From the NCBI RefSeq assembly GCF_900102165.1, contig NZ_FNBD01000004.1, positions 186,001-250,000 on the forward strand: a stretch of DNA of 64,000 nucleotides. Direction: 5' to 3'. Positions 44,932-54,310 of the stretch are shown in pieces (position 1 is the first letter of the stretch; each line of letters begins with the position of its first letter). The position numbers were made by a program, and so were the translations under genes. The notes beneath the pieces are model-generated. The model was given only the letters and a program-made list of their open reading frames with translations. It was not told where the DNA came from and searched no databases. This DNA is from Cellulophaga baltica (GTDB lineage: Bacteria; Bacteroidota; Bacteroidia; Flavobacteriales; Flavobacteriaceae).

Positions 44932-45881
44932 CTATTGATACAGCGTTTTTAAGGCATGTAGACTTAGGACTTAATAGTCGTCCTAAATTTTTGTCATCGC
45001 GTTATTTTTATGATGAAATAGGCGATAAGCTCTTTGTTAAAATAATGAATCTTCCAGAATATTATTTGACGCGGGCAGAGCATGAAATTTTAAAAGAGCA
45101 GAATAATGCTCTCATCAGTGCCTTAGGAGTAAGGAAAGACACGTATTTTGAGCTGATAGAATTGGGTGCGGGAGATGGTACAAAGACCAAAGAGTTACTA
45201 AAGCCTTTAGTAGCCCAAGGTTTTAAGTTTGATTACCTACCCATAGATATTTCACAGCATGCGCTAGACGATCTAGAAGAAAATCTAAAAAAGGAAATCC
45301 CTAATCTTTCTGTAAAAACACAACAGGGAGACTATTTTGGGGTTTTAGAGAGTTTTAAGAACAGTGAACACCCTAAAGTGGTGCTTTTCTTAGGGTCTAA
45401 TTTAGGGAACATGGAAGATGATGAAGCCGCTAGTTTTATGGAACAGCTTTCTGACAACTTAACTACAAACGATAAACTTTTTTTGGGGCTTGATTGTATT
45501 AAGGCATCGGATGTAGTATTACCAGCATATAATGATAGCCAAGGTGTTACCGCTGCATTTAATTTAAATTTACTGACCCGAATTAATAAAGAGTTTGGTG
45601 CAGAATTTGATATTTGGAACTTTAAACATGCGCCAGAGTATGATGAGCAATCAGGAATTGCCAAAAGCTTTTTGGTCAGTAAGAAAACCCAAAAAGTGTG
45701 GATAGCTGCATTAGACCAGTATATTTCTTTTGAGCAAGGGGAAAAGATACACACCGAGATTTCTAGAAAATATGATGCAGAAATTCTAAAGGCTATTTTA
45801 GCGGAAACAGCGATGGTCATTCAAACCAAATTTACGGATAGCCATAACTATTTTGCTGATTATGTAGTAGTTAAAAAATAG
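44898..45881 (+). CDS. egtD: L-histidine N-alpha-methyltransferase EgtD
   Basis: 327 residues. Family opening LNSRPKFLSSRYFYDEIGDKLF, then EYYLTRAEHEIL, SAM site ELIELGAGDGTKTKELL (about residue 85), and LFLGSNLGNM. Trimethylates histidine to hercynine, the substrate of EgtB. The start at 44898 lies inside the end of egtB in another frame; the overlap implies coupling. No EgtA, EgtC or EgtE gene is present, so the sulfur donor and the C-S lyase step are open. Confidence 0.93.
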   Translation: MAVHRNQTSEITIDTAFLRHVDLGLNSRPKFLSSRYFYDEIGDKLFVKIMNLPEYYLTRAEHEILKEQNNALISALGVRKDTYFELIELGAGDGTKTKELLKPLVAQGFKFDYLPIDISQHALDDLEENLKKEIPNLSVKTQQGDYFGVLESFKNSEHPKVVLFLGSNLGNMEDDEAASFMEQLSDNLTTNDKLFLGLDCIKASDVVLPAYNDSQGVTAAFNLNLLTRINKEFGAEFDIWNFKHAPEYDEQSGIAKSFLVSKKTQKVWIAALDQYISFEQGEKIHTEISRKYDAEILKAILAETAMVIQTKFTDSHNYFADYVVVKK

Positions 45882-45992
45882 CTGTAAAATTATTTTTAAA
45901 AGTAGTGGTTCTTCTTTTTTTAGGGCTTTGAAATGTGGAATTAAATCAGGCTAATTTCCTATATTTACAGGGACTAATTTTAAAATATTTAC

Positions 45993-48116
45993 ATGAAAAA
46001 TGTATACACTATGTTTTTACTTACGGTGTTATTTACAAGCTGTAATGACTCCAAAAGTAAAAACGAAACCACTTCACAAGACCCTATGAATACTACTGAG
46101 AATCCATTATTGGTAGAAAGTACCTTACCGTATTTTGCACCAGATTTTAGTAAAATCACCAATGATCATTTTAAACCGGCTCTAGATCAAGGTATTGACT
46201 TGCAAGAGAAAGCGGTACAAGAAATAGCGAATGCTTCCACGGAAGTTACGTTTGATAATACCATCTTGGCTTTAGAGAAAAGTGGCGAAGTTTTAGAACG
46301 TGTTTCTAATATCTTTTACGGTTTAACGGGTGCACATACGAATGATACGCTTCAAGCAGTTCAAGAAGAAATGGCGCCTAAATTTGCAGCGCTACAAGAT
46401 GCTATCTTTCTTAATGATAAACTATTTCAAAGAGTTAAGCATTTAAACGAGATTAAAGAAAGTTTAGGTCTAGAAGCAGAAGCTGTAAAGTTAATAGAGA
46501 ACTATTTTGAGCAGTTTGAAAAAGCAGGAGCAAATCTTTCTCCAGAAGATAAAGAAGTTTTAAAAGGGTATAATGCTAAATTAGCAGCCTTAGAAAATCA
46601 ATTTAATAAAACTTTATTAGAAGCAAATAATAACGGAGCATTAGTGTTCACCGATAAAGCTGCGTTAGCGGGACTTTCTGAAGCACAATTAAAATCTTTA
46701 GAAAATACAGAAGGGGAAGGTTGGAAAATTCCTTTGTTGAATACCACACAACAACCTTTATTACAAAGTCTTGAAAATAGAGCTACGAGAGAAAAATTAT
46801 TTAAAGCAGCATTCTATAGAACAGATGGCTCTGCGCATGATACGAAGGGTATTATTACAGAACTAGCAGAACTGCGTGCTAAAAAAGGAGCACTTTTAGG
46901 TTTTCCTAATTATGCAGCATGGAGTCTTCAAGGAACCATGGCTGAAGTTCCAGAGAACGTTTTTAAAATGTTTGAAGGTTTAATTCCTGCAGCTACTGCA
47001 AAGGCGGCTAATGAAGCTGCAGAAATACAGCAAATGGTAAAAACTAAAGGGGAGGATTTTACTTTAGAAGCGTGGGATTGGAACCACTATGCAGAAATGG
47101 TACGTATCGCCAAATATGATTTGGATGAAAATCAAATCAAACCTTATTTCGAAACAAAAACTGTTTTAGAAAAGGGTGTTTTTTATGCAGCAAGAAAATT
47201 ATACGGCATCACGTTTAAAGAGCGTATTGATATTCCTACCTATCATGAAGATGTATTGGTATATGAGCTTTTTGAAGAAAACGGGGAAGCATTAGGCTTA
47301 TTCTATGCAGATTATTTTGCAAGACCAAGTAAACGAGGAGGCGCTTGGATGAGCAATTTTGTAACGCAGTCTAAATTGTATGACAAAAAACCGGTAATTT
47401 ACAATGTATGTAATTATCCTAAACCAGCTTCAGGAGAACCTGCATTGCTTACGTATGATGAAGTAGAAACTATGTTCCATGAATTTGGTCATGCGTTACA
47501 TGGCTTCTTTGCAGATCAGCAATATCCTTCATTGTCGGGAACAGCTGTTGCAAGAGATTTTGTAGAATTTCCTTCTCAGTTTAATGAAAATTGGGCTCTA
47601 TACCCTGAAATTCTAAAAAATTATGCCGTACACTACAAAACTGGAGAACAAATTCCACAGACATTACTAGATAAGATTAAAAAATCAGGAACCTTTAATC
47701 AAGGATATAGCTTAACAGAAAACTTAGCAGCTTCTAATTTAGACATCCAATGGCATGTTATTGCTGCAGATACTAAAATTGCAGATGCCAATGCTTTTGA
47801 AAAAGAAGCTTTAGCAAAAACAAAGTTAGATGTTGTTAGCGCGGTTCCTCCTAGATATAGATCTACGTATTTTGCACACATCTTTGGAGGTGGCTATGCA
47901 GCAGGATATTACTCGTATTTATGGACAGAAATGTTACATCATGATGCTTATAACTGGTTTGAAAATAACGGTGGTTTAACACGCGCAAACGGACAACGTT
48001 TTAGAGAAATGGTACTTTCTAGAGGAAATACGTTAGACTTAGAGCAGATGTATAAAGATTGGAGAGGCTCTGATCCGCAAATTGCACCAATGCTTACCGC
48101 TAGAGGTTTAGAATAG
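45993..48116 (+). CDS. dcp: M3-family zinc metallopeptidase (peptidyl-dipeptidase Dcp-like), lipoprotein
   Basis: 707 residues. Lipobox FTSC (Cys about 17), then the M3 fold. The zinc site is HEFGH in ETMFHEFGHALHGFF (about residue 500), with the downstream Glu in the GYSLTENLAASNLD region. RGGAWMSNFV and FGGGYAAGYYSYLWTEM are typical of Dcp and OpdA. Cleaves dipeptides from the C-terminus of peptides. Export as a lipoprotein points to periplasmic peptide use. It is monocistronic. Confidence 0.92.
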   Translation: MKNVYTMFLLTVLFTSCNDSKSKNETTSQDPMNTTENPLLVESTLPYFAPDFSKITNDHFKPALDQGIDLQEKAVQEIANASTEVTFDNTILALEKSGEVLERVSNIFYGLTGAHTNDTLQAVQEEMAPKFAALQDAIFLNDKLFQRVKHLNEIKESLGLEAEAVKLIENYFEQFEKAGANLSPEDKEVLKGYNAKLAALENQFNKTLLEANNNGALVFTDKAALAGLSEAQLKSLENTEGEGWKIPLLNTTQQPLLQSLENRATREKLFKAAFYRTDGSAHDTKGIITELAELRAKKGALLGFPNYAAWSLQGTMAEVPENVFKMFEGLIPAATAKAANEAAEIQQMVKTKGEDFTLEAWDWNHYAEMVRIAKYDLDENQIKPYFETKTVLEKGVFYAARKLYGITFKERIDIPTYHEDVLVYELFEENGEALGLFYADYFARPSKRGGAWMSNFVTQSKLYDKKPVIYNVCNYPKPASGEPALLTYDEVETMFHEFGHALHGFFADQQYPSLSGTAVARDFVEFPSQFNENWALYPEILKNYAVHYKTGEQIPQTLLDKIKKSGTFNQGYSLTENLAASNLDIQWHVIAADTKIADANAFEKEALAKTKLDVVSAVPPRYRSTYFAHIFGGGYAAGYYSYLWTEMLHHDAYNWFENNGGLTRANGQRFREMVLSRGNTLDLEQMYKDWRGSDPQIAPMLTARGLE

Positions 48117-48141
48117 CAACCTACTATCGTATATCATATAT

Positions 48142-48169
48142 AAAGGAGCTCCTAGGGGCTCCTTTTTTT
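48142..48169 (+). terminator. Hairpin terminator after the M3 peptidase gene
   Basis: AAGGAGC/GCTCCTT stem and T run. Confidence 0.8.
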
Positions 48170-48349
48170 ATAGCTATATTTTTGAGTTCTTCTTCTAAAA
48201 TAGCGGTTTTTATGGTTTAAGTAAAGGCTTAGTTGATTCAGAGGTGGCATTCGCTGAATAGTTTTCTTGATTCGCTTATTGTTAAAATTTACATCCTTTT
48301 TATAGGGTAGATTTACTCCATCAAAGAATCTTAATTAAACAATTTAGCC

Positions 48350-49369
48350 ATGAAAATTTTTGAAAAATTAAATATATTTTACGCAGTATTGATGGTAATG
48401 GCTTTGGCATTTTTTGTGGCCTGTAGCAGCTGTAGTAATAGTTCGTCAGATGCAGATACTGATGCAGAAATAGAAGAAACTACCAGTGATGATCTTGTCA
48501 TGGACGTAGACCCTAGTCTTTTTTTAACCGATGGCGGAGCGGTTACAGTGACCTTAGTACCTTGTACCCTTTCAGACGGTACGGAGGGAGATTGTTACCA
48601 GATTGTAACTACAAGTACACCAGCAGATCATACCATGGGGCCTTGGTGTCCAGATAATATTGCTGATGGTGCAGAAGCTGGCGGTATATGGCTAGAAAAC
48701 GGAGAAGTATATGATGTAGATGGTGCTTTTATTCAAAATATGGCCACCTTTTATAATGATGAGAATTGGATGATGTATGATGAAAACGGAGACATATATA
48801 CCACAGAAACTGAAGATGACTGTGCAAATGCCGCTAATCCAAACGTAGGTGAGGAGTATGCAAATTTCTGTGTGGAGTGTCTCCCATCGTATGTAACAGA
48901 TATGAGTAACACGTATACGATACCTGTTACCCCAGTAAAATTAGCGAGTCCGCTTTCTTTTGGCGGTTTTGGACCTCCAGGTGCAAGTTCTGCTCCATCA
49001 AATAGAGGTCTTGCTTTTAACGGTGTTGTTTTTGATGCGCCGGCCCCTACAGATGCTATTTTAGGAGCCTATACTTTAGCGCCTTTTGATGATGCAGGTG
49101 GACATATCAATCTAAATGCAGGGTATCATTATCACGCAGCAACAGGCGTTTCTACACAGGTAGCACAAACAGATAATCATGCCGCACAAATTGGTTATGC
49201 GATGGATGGTTTTGCAATGTATGCACAGTTAGATGCAGATGGAAATGAGCCAACAGATTTAGATGATTGTAGAGGACATACGGATAGTATTAGAGGCTAT
49301 CATTATCATGTAGCAGCACCAGGATCTAATAGTTTTATAGATTGTTTATCAGGAGCATACGCAGAGTAA
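48350..49369 (+). CDS. YHYH-domain lipoprotein, second locus
   Basis: 339 residues. Signal ending FVACSSC (Cys about 25), then an acidic Ser/Asp linker. An N-terminal half has several Cys (VPCTLSDGTEGDCYQI, WCPDN, FCVECLP), and a C-terminal YHYH domain carries the signature twice (GYHYHAATG about 262 and GYHYHVAAPG about 320) around GYAMDGFAMY and a CRGHTD segment. The Cys-rich half is absent from the first-locus protein. A possible metal-binding surface protein. It precedes a small anchored protein and, on the other strand, a di-haem peroxidase. Confidence 0.82.
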   Translation: MKIFEKLNIFYAVLMVMALAFFVACSSCSNSSSDADTDAEIEETTSDDLVMDVDPSLFLTDGGAVTVTLVPCTLSDGTEGDCYQIVTTSTPADHTMGPWCPDNIADGAEAGGIWLENGEVYDVDGAFIQNMATFYNDENWMMYDENGDIYTTETEDDCANAANPNVGEEYANFCVECLPSYVTDMSNTYTIPVTPVKLASPLSFGGFGPPGASSAPSNRGLAFNGVVFDAPAPTDAILGAYTLAPFDDAGGHINLNAGYHYHAATGVSTQVAQTDNHAAQIGYAMDGFAMYAQLDADGNEPTDLDDCRGHTDSIRGYHYHVAAPGSNSFIDCLSGAYAE

Positions 49370-49389
49370 TAATTAAAAAAGTAAAGATC

Positions 49390-50031
49390 ATGTATAAAAT
49401 TGTAATCGCTTTATTTTTTATGAGCTTAAGTGTGCAAGCACATCAAGCAGATGCTTCTACAGTACTACTTGTAGAACGAGATAACGGAAGTTGGGTATTG
49501 CAAATGGCAGGAGCGTTGACGGCATTTCAGCATGAGATAAAAACAATGCATCCAGAGCAAGAATACAAGACTCCAGAAGAGTTTAAAGCCATGGTAATTG
49601 CCCATGTGAAAGATAATTTAAGTTTTTTATTTAATGAGAATATCAAGTATACTATTACCAGTGCGCAAGTACAATTAGGTCATGAAACAAAAGTAGTTTT
49701 TGAAGTAAACGGAATTCCTGATGACCTAGAAAATATGGTGGTTACCAATACCATCTTCAAAGAAATTTATAAAAACCAGAGTACATTATTGTTCTTTAAA
49801 AACGGCTTGGAAAAAACCAAATTCGTGTTGAATAATGAGAATCAGCATACCTTAAATTTAAAAGTAGAGGGCGCTACATTGGTTGCTGCACCCGTAGCAG
49901 TAAAAAGAGATTATTCGGCCTTATATGCTGTTGGAGGTACCGTTTTTTTAATGGGAGTCGTAAATTATTTCTGGATGAGTTACAAAGAGAAAAAGCCACT
50001 ACAGGTGGTAAAGAATCATAATTTGAGTTAG
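49390..50031 (+). CDS. Exported protein of unknown function with C-terminal membrane anchor
   Basis: 213 residues from ATG 49390 (MYKIVIALFFMSLSVQAHQAD), chosen because the longer frame would overlap the YHYH gene and hide the signal peptide. The mature part begins with His at the cleavage site and resembles small periplasmic DUF6702-type proteins only loosely. A single hydrophobic helix (about 185-202, LYAVGGTVFLMGVVNYFW) precedes a short basic tail. It is 20 nt behind the YHYH gene and surely co-transcribed. Function unknown. Confidence 0.7.
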   Translation: MYKIVIALFFMSLSVQAHQADASTVLLVERDNGSWVLQMAGALTAFQHEIKTMHPEQEYKTPEEFKAMVIAHVKDNLSFLFNENIKYTITSAQVQLGHETKVVFEVNGIPDDLENMVVTNTIFKEIYKNQSTLLFFKNGLEKTKFVLNNENQHTLNLKVEGATLVAAPVAVKRDYSALYAVGGTVFLMGVVNYFWMSYKEKKPLQVVKNHNLS

Positions 50032-50111
50032 TTAATTAATTGTAGTAAGTAGTAGTTGTTTAATAAGAGTCAAGTTATGTAGTAGTTCTCGGCTCTTAGT
50101 TTTAAGTTGAT

Positions 50112-50136
50112 GAGGGAGCCTTTCGGGGCTCCTTCT
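50112..50136. terminator. Hairpin terminator between convergent units
   Basis: GGGAGCC/GGGCTCC with TTCGG-containing loop, followed by a short T-rich tail. Confidence 0.65.
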
Positions 50137-50199
50137 GTGTTTGTACTAGTTTTAGGTATAGGAAGTTTTATTTTTTTCCATCAAAAAACAAGGATCAAT

Positions 50200-51360
50200 T
50201 TAGTGGATATTACCACCCACGGGCAATCCACTAGGAACACTAGTGGGGATTTCTTTATCAAAATTGTCATCATTCAGCGTATTTAAAAATGAAATGAGTA
50301 AAGACATTTCTTTAACACTTAGCTCCAAATCGTCCACAAGAGGGTCGAACATGGCTTTAGAAACCGATTTATTTCTTGTTTTTCCTACGGAGATGTCTTC
50401 ATAGAATTCCAGAACTTCTTTTAAATTTTGAAACACCCCATTATGCATATAGGGAGCGGTAAAACGTAGGTTTCGTAAAGAGGGCGTTCTAAAAGCAAAA
50501 CGCTCATCAGCACCGCTATCTGGTATCAGAACTTTTTTATTTTCAGGAACACCAATCACATGCAGTTTGTAATCAGAGAACATAGGACCGCTATGGCAAT
50601 TAATGCAGCCTACCGATTCAAAGAGTACTAAACCTTCTTTTTCGGCTAAGGAAATAGCCTTTGTATCTCCAGACATATACTAATCAAAGCGCGAATTATT
50701 GGCGACTAATGTTCGTTCAAAAGCAGCAATAGCTTTTGCAATATGAATGCTGTCTATAGGAGCATTGGAACCAAAGGCGGCAGCAAAGAGTTTTTTATAT
50801 TCCGGTATGGCTTCAAGTCGTTCTGCTACCTCGGTTAAAATTTGCTTTTTCTCAAAATGATGTCCTCTCATCTCCTCTAAGGTTTTGATAGGTTCTAAAG
50901 CTTGTTTCTCTAAGCTTTTAATACGGTCATCCCAAAACATAGCGGCATTTTCAGGATCATAATCGCCTTTTTCCCTAATGCCATTATAGGCGGTATTTAA
51001 AATAGTAGGAGAGTTGCGTTTCATAAGCGGAATAGTATTCGGGGTGTTAAAAACCCGTTTACTTCCTAAGCCCTTTCCATTACTTCCAATAGAGAGGTCT
51101 AAAAATTCGGCATAGCCCGTTGCAGGATGATGGCAACTTACACAAGAAATATCTTTACCACCAGAGAGAATAGGGTCATAAAATAAGAGCTTTCCTAAAT
51201 GTGCTTTCTTAGCAGTACTAGGGTTGTTCATAGGCGCTTTAACTCCTTTCGGCAATGCTGCTACGGTAGGTACGGCTTCAGGTTTTCTAGCGCTAGGGTT
51301 CCCGCAGCTCCATAGCAGAATGGGGAGTACAATAATGGATATATAAAATTTGATACTCAT
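50200..51360 (-). pseudogene. Di-haem cytochrome c peroxidase/MauG-like gene with internal amber codon
   Basis: From ATG 51360 (MSIKFYISIIVLPILLWSC, lipobox) the frame gives the first haem site CVSCHH and the FYDPILSGGKD and FWDDRIKSLEKQALEPI patterns. It stops at TAG 50680-50682 within NNSRFD-stop-YMSGD. The same frame resumes at once (ATG 50676) with the second haem site CINCH and TPSLRNLRFTAPYMHNGVF to 50200. One base change (for example AAG or CAG to TAG) accounts for it. Intact, this would be a peroxidase of about 386 residues reducing H2O2 in the periplasm. Confidence 0.85.
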
Positions 51361-51524
51361 AGCTAAAACCGCTTTGTTAGACAAGTTTAGGGCATAAAGA
51401 TTATATGCACAACTATCACAAGTTAAATCCAATAAAGTGCATCAAATTAAGTGATTAACCCGCCAAAATAGGCTAAGAATAACAGATAACATCTAATCTT
51501 TACCGATACCAAAAAAACTGTAGT

Positions 51525-51532
51525 TATCTTTG
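51525..51532 (+). promoter_or_regulatory. -7 promoter box TATCTTTG of the DEAD-box gene pair
   Basis: TATCTTTG 14 nt before the ATG at 51547, implying a very short leader. No -33 TTG at good spacing. Confidence 0.6.
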
Positions 51533-51546
51533 CGAAAAATTATTTT

Positions 51547-52887
51547 ATGTCAAAGCATTTTTCCAAGCTAGGTGTTAATGAAGTATTTCAGAAAAGTTTA
51601 GCCGATTTAGAAATTACAACCCCTACAGATATTCAGGTGAAGACCATTCCGCTAGTACTTACTGCAAAGAAAGATATTGTGGCTTTGGCAAAAACGGGTA
51701 CAGGAAAAACGGCTGCATTTGGACTCCCATTATTGCAATTGGTAGACACAAAAAATAATGATATACAAGTAGTTATTTTGGCACCTACACGCGAGTTAGG
51801 GCAACAGATTTATGCCAACTTAGTATCCTTTTCTAAATACAGTCCGGCTATTGTTATTGCTTCTATTTGTGGAGGTACGCCTATAAAACCTCAAATTGAG
51901 AAATTAAAAAGTGCCACACATGTGGTTGTAGCTACACCAGGACGTTTGGTAGATCTTATTCAACAGAAAGCCATCAACATAAAAAACACCGCGTATTTGG
52001 TGTTAGATGAAGCCGATGAAATGGTAACGGCATTAAAGCAAGACTTAGATCCTATCGTACAAGAATTGCCAGAAGAGCGTAGAACATTCTTGTTTACGGC
52101 GACGATGCCAGGCGCTATCAAGCAATTGGTGCAGAATTACTTGAATAAGAATGTCATGCATCTTGAGGCAGATATGGATACTATAGGGCATCAAGGTATT
52201 GAACATCAATATATTGTAGTAGAACCTATAGAGAAACTAGACGTTTTATTACATTTTTTAAGTTCTCGCGAAGGAGAACAAGGCATCATTTTCTGTAAAA
52301 CAAAAGCTGCTGTAAATAAGCTAGCGAAGAACTTAGCGATTAATAAATTCTCATCAGGAGCACTTCACGGGAGTTTAACCCAGGTAATCCGTGATCGTGT
52401 TATGGGGCAGTTTAGAGAAGGGCAACTAAAAATTTTAGTAGCTACAGATTTAGCCTCTCGTGGTATTGATGTTAAGAATATATCTTACGTAGTAAATTAC
52501 CACTTGCCAGAAACCTATGACTTATATGTACATAGAAGTGGTAGAACGGCTAGGGCAGGAGCAAACGGACTCTCCATAACCATTTTACAACAAGAAGAGG
52601 TTGCAGAAATTCCAGAATTTGAAAAAGAATTGGGCATTAGCTTTCATAAAATTGAAAAGGCAGATGCATCAAGTTTAGAAGAGACCAATGCCTTACTTTG
52701 GGCAAAGAAAATCTTTAAAACAAAACCCAACAGAGACGTTTCTGAAGATTTTAAAACTAAAGTAAAAACTGTTTTTCATCATTTAACAAAAGATGAACTA
52801 ATAGATAAAGTATTGGCTAATTATTTAGAGCACAATACCAATATTCTTCCAAAGGAAGAGACACCAACAAATAAGAAAAATAGATAG
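51547..52887 (+). CDS. DEAD-box RNA helicase (canonical)
   Basis: 446 residues, all motifs intact: TPTDIQVKTIP, AKTGTGKT, PTRELG, TPGRLVD, LDEADEM, FTATMPG (TAT in place of SAT), ATDLASRGID, HRSGRTARAG. A C-terminal extension of about 90 residues is acidic-basic mixed and ends NKKNR. Close in type to CshA/DeaD. It is followed 5 nt later by a second helicase gene, so the two are one operon. Confidence 0.92.
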   Translation: MSKHFSKLGVNEVFQKSLADLEITTPTDIQVKTIPLVLTAKKDIVALAKTGTGKTAAFGLPLLQLVDTKNNDIQVVILAPTRELGQQIYANLVSFSKYSPAIVIASICGGTPIKPQIEKLKSATHVVVATPGRLVDLIQQKAINIKNTAYLVLDEADEMVTALKQDLDPIVQELPEERRTFLFTATMPGAIKQLVQNYLNKNVMHLEADMDTIGHQGIEHQYIVVEPIEKLDVLLHFLSSREGEQGIIFCKTKAAVNKLAKNLAINKFSSGALHGSLTQVIRDRVMGQFREGQLKILVATDLASRGIDVKNISYVVNYHLPETYDLYVHRSGRTARAGANGLSITILQQEEVAEIPEFEKELGISFHKIEKADASSLEETNALLWAKKIFKTKPNRDVSEDFKTKVKTVFHHLTKDELIDKVLANYLEHNTNILPKEETPTNKKNR

Positions 52888-52892
52888 TTGTA

Positions 52893-54209
52893 ATGGCGAA
52901 TAGTATAAAAGATCAAGAGGATATTTTAGCAAAATTAAATATCCACCAATTGAACCCAATGCAAGAGGAGGCTATTGCTGTAATTGAAAAAACAACCAAT
53001 ACCATTTTGCTTTCTCCAACAGGAACAGGAAAAACATTAGCGTTTTTATTACCGCTATTAAAAACATTAGATGCTAGCATTGATGAAGTGCAAGCCTTGA
53101 TTGTAGTGCCTTCTCGTGAGTTAGCCATACAAATAGAGCAAGTACTTCGTATAATGGGTACCGGTTTTAAAGTAAATGCTGTTTACGGAGGTCGTACTAT
53201 GGCAAAAGATAAGATGGAGCTGAAGCATAACCCTGCTATTCTTATAGGAACGCCAGGTAGAATTCTAGATCATTTTATGAATGATCGTTTTTCTAAAGAG
53301 AGCATCAAAACATTAATTTTAGATGAGTTTGATAAATGTTTGGATAAAGGTTTTTCTGATGAGATGAAAGGTATTATTGCAAACGTACCGCGTATCAATA
53401 AACGTATTCTAACATCGGCAACGCAAAATATTGAAGTTCCTCCATTCGTACGCTTAGACAAGCCTGTACTTATCAATTACTTGAAAGAGAAAAAAGCACT
53501 TAAATTAGAGATTAAAACGGTCATCTCTCCTTTAAGAAACAAATCGCAAACCTTATTAGATTTGGTGATGCATTTAGGGAATGAGCAAGGAATTGTTTTT
53601 TGTAACCTAAAAGAAAATATAGAGTACTTAGATAAGTTTCTTACGGAAAAGAAGATTAGCCATTCTACGTTTTCAGGAGAGATGGAACAGTATGATCGGG
53701 ACCGTGCCTTAATCAAATTCAGAAATGGTACAAGTCAGCTTTTGATTGCTACAGATTTAGCAGCGAGAGGTATAGATGTGCCTGAGCTTAAGTATATTAT
53801 TCATTATGATGTGCCAGCTTCTGAGGAAGAATTTACACACCGTAACGGAAGAACAGCACGTGTAAATACCAAAGGTACTGCTTATGTAATGCGATGGGAA
53901 AAAGAAGAATTTCCTGAGTTTGTAAAAAACCCTAACCGTGCCAATATTTCTGTAAAAGCACCTCGCAAGCCACAATACTGGGAGACTTTATTTATTTCGG
54001 GCGGCAGAAAAGATAAAATTTCTAAAGGAGATATCGCTGGGTTATTCTTTAAGCAAGGCGAAATTTCTAAAGATCAATTAGGAACTATAGAATTGAAGCA
54101 AGATTGCGCTTTTGTTGCTGTACCCTTAGCAATTGCTGATGAGTTAGTACGAAAGTTGAGCAATACAAAATTGAAAAAGAAGAAAGTCAGAATTACAGTT
54201 TTGGAGTAG
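52893..54209 (+). CDS. DEAD-box RNA helicase with DbpA-type RNA-binding tail, DEFD variant
   Basis: 438 residues. Q motif NPMQEEAI, Walker A SPTGTGKT, motif II DEFD (LDEFDKCLD) in place of DEAD, and motif III TSATQN. Motif VI is HRNGRTARV. The C-terminal domain (about 360-438, WETLFISGGRKDKISKGDIAGLFF) is the DbpA RNA-binding fold that guides DbpA to 23S rRNA hairpin 92. Probably a large-subunit assembly factor (by family). Confidence 0.9.
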   Translation: MANSIKDQEDILAKLNIHQLNPMQEEAIAVIEKTTNTILLSPTGTGKTLAFLLPLLKTLDASIDEVQALIVVPSRELAIQIEQVLRIMGTGFKVNAVYGGRTMAKDKMELKHNPAILIGTPGRILDHFMNDRFSKESIKTLILDEFDKCLDKGFSDEMKGIIANVPRINKRILTSATQNIEVPPFVRLDKPVLINYLKEKKALKLEIKTVISPLRNKSQTLLDLVMHLGNEQGIVFCNLKENIEYLDKFLTEKKISHSTFSGEMEQYDRDRALIKFRNGTSQLLIATDLAARGIDVPELKYIIHYDVPASEEEFTHRNGRTARVNTKGTAYVMRWEKEEFPEFVKNPNRANISVKAPRKPQYWETLFISGGRKDKISKGDIAGLFFKQGEISKDQLGTIELKQDCAFVAVPLAIADELVRKLSNTKLKKKKVRITVLE

Positions 54210-54310
54210 TTTTTTTTCTTTAAGTATTAAGTAGTTAGTAATAAGTATATAGTACAAAGTATGAAGTAAAAAAGTATTATTTATTTAGCCTTTACAAATC
54301 AGCACACGGC

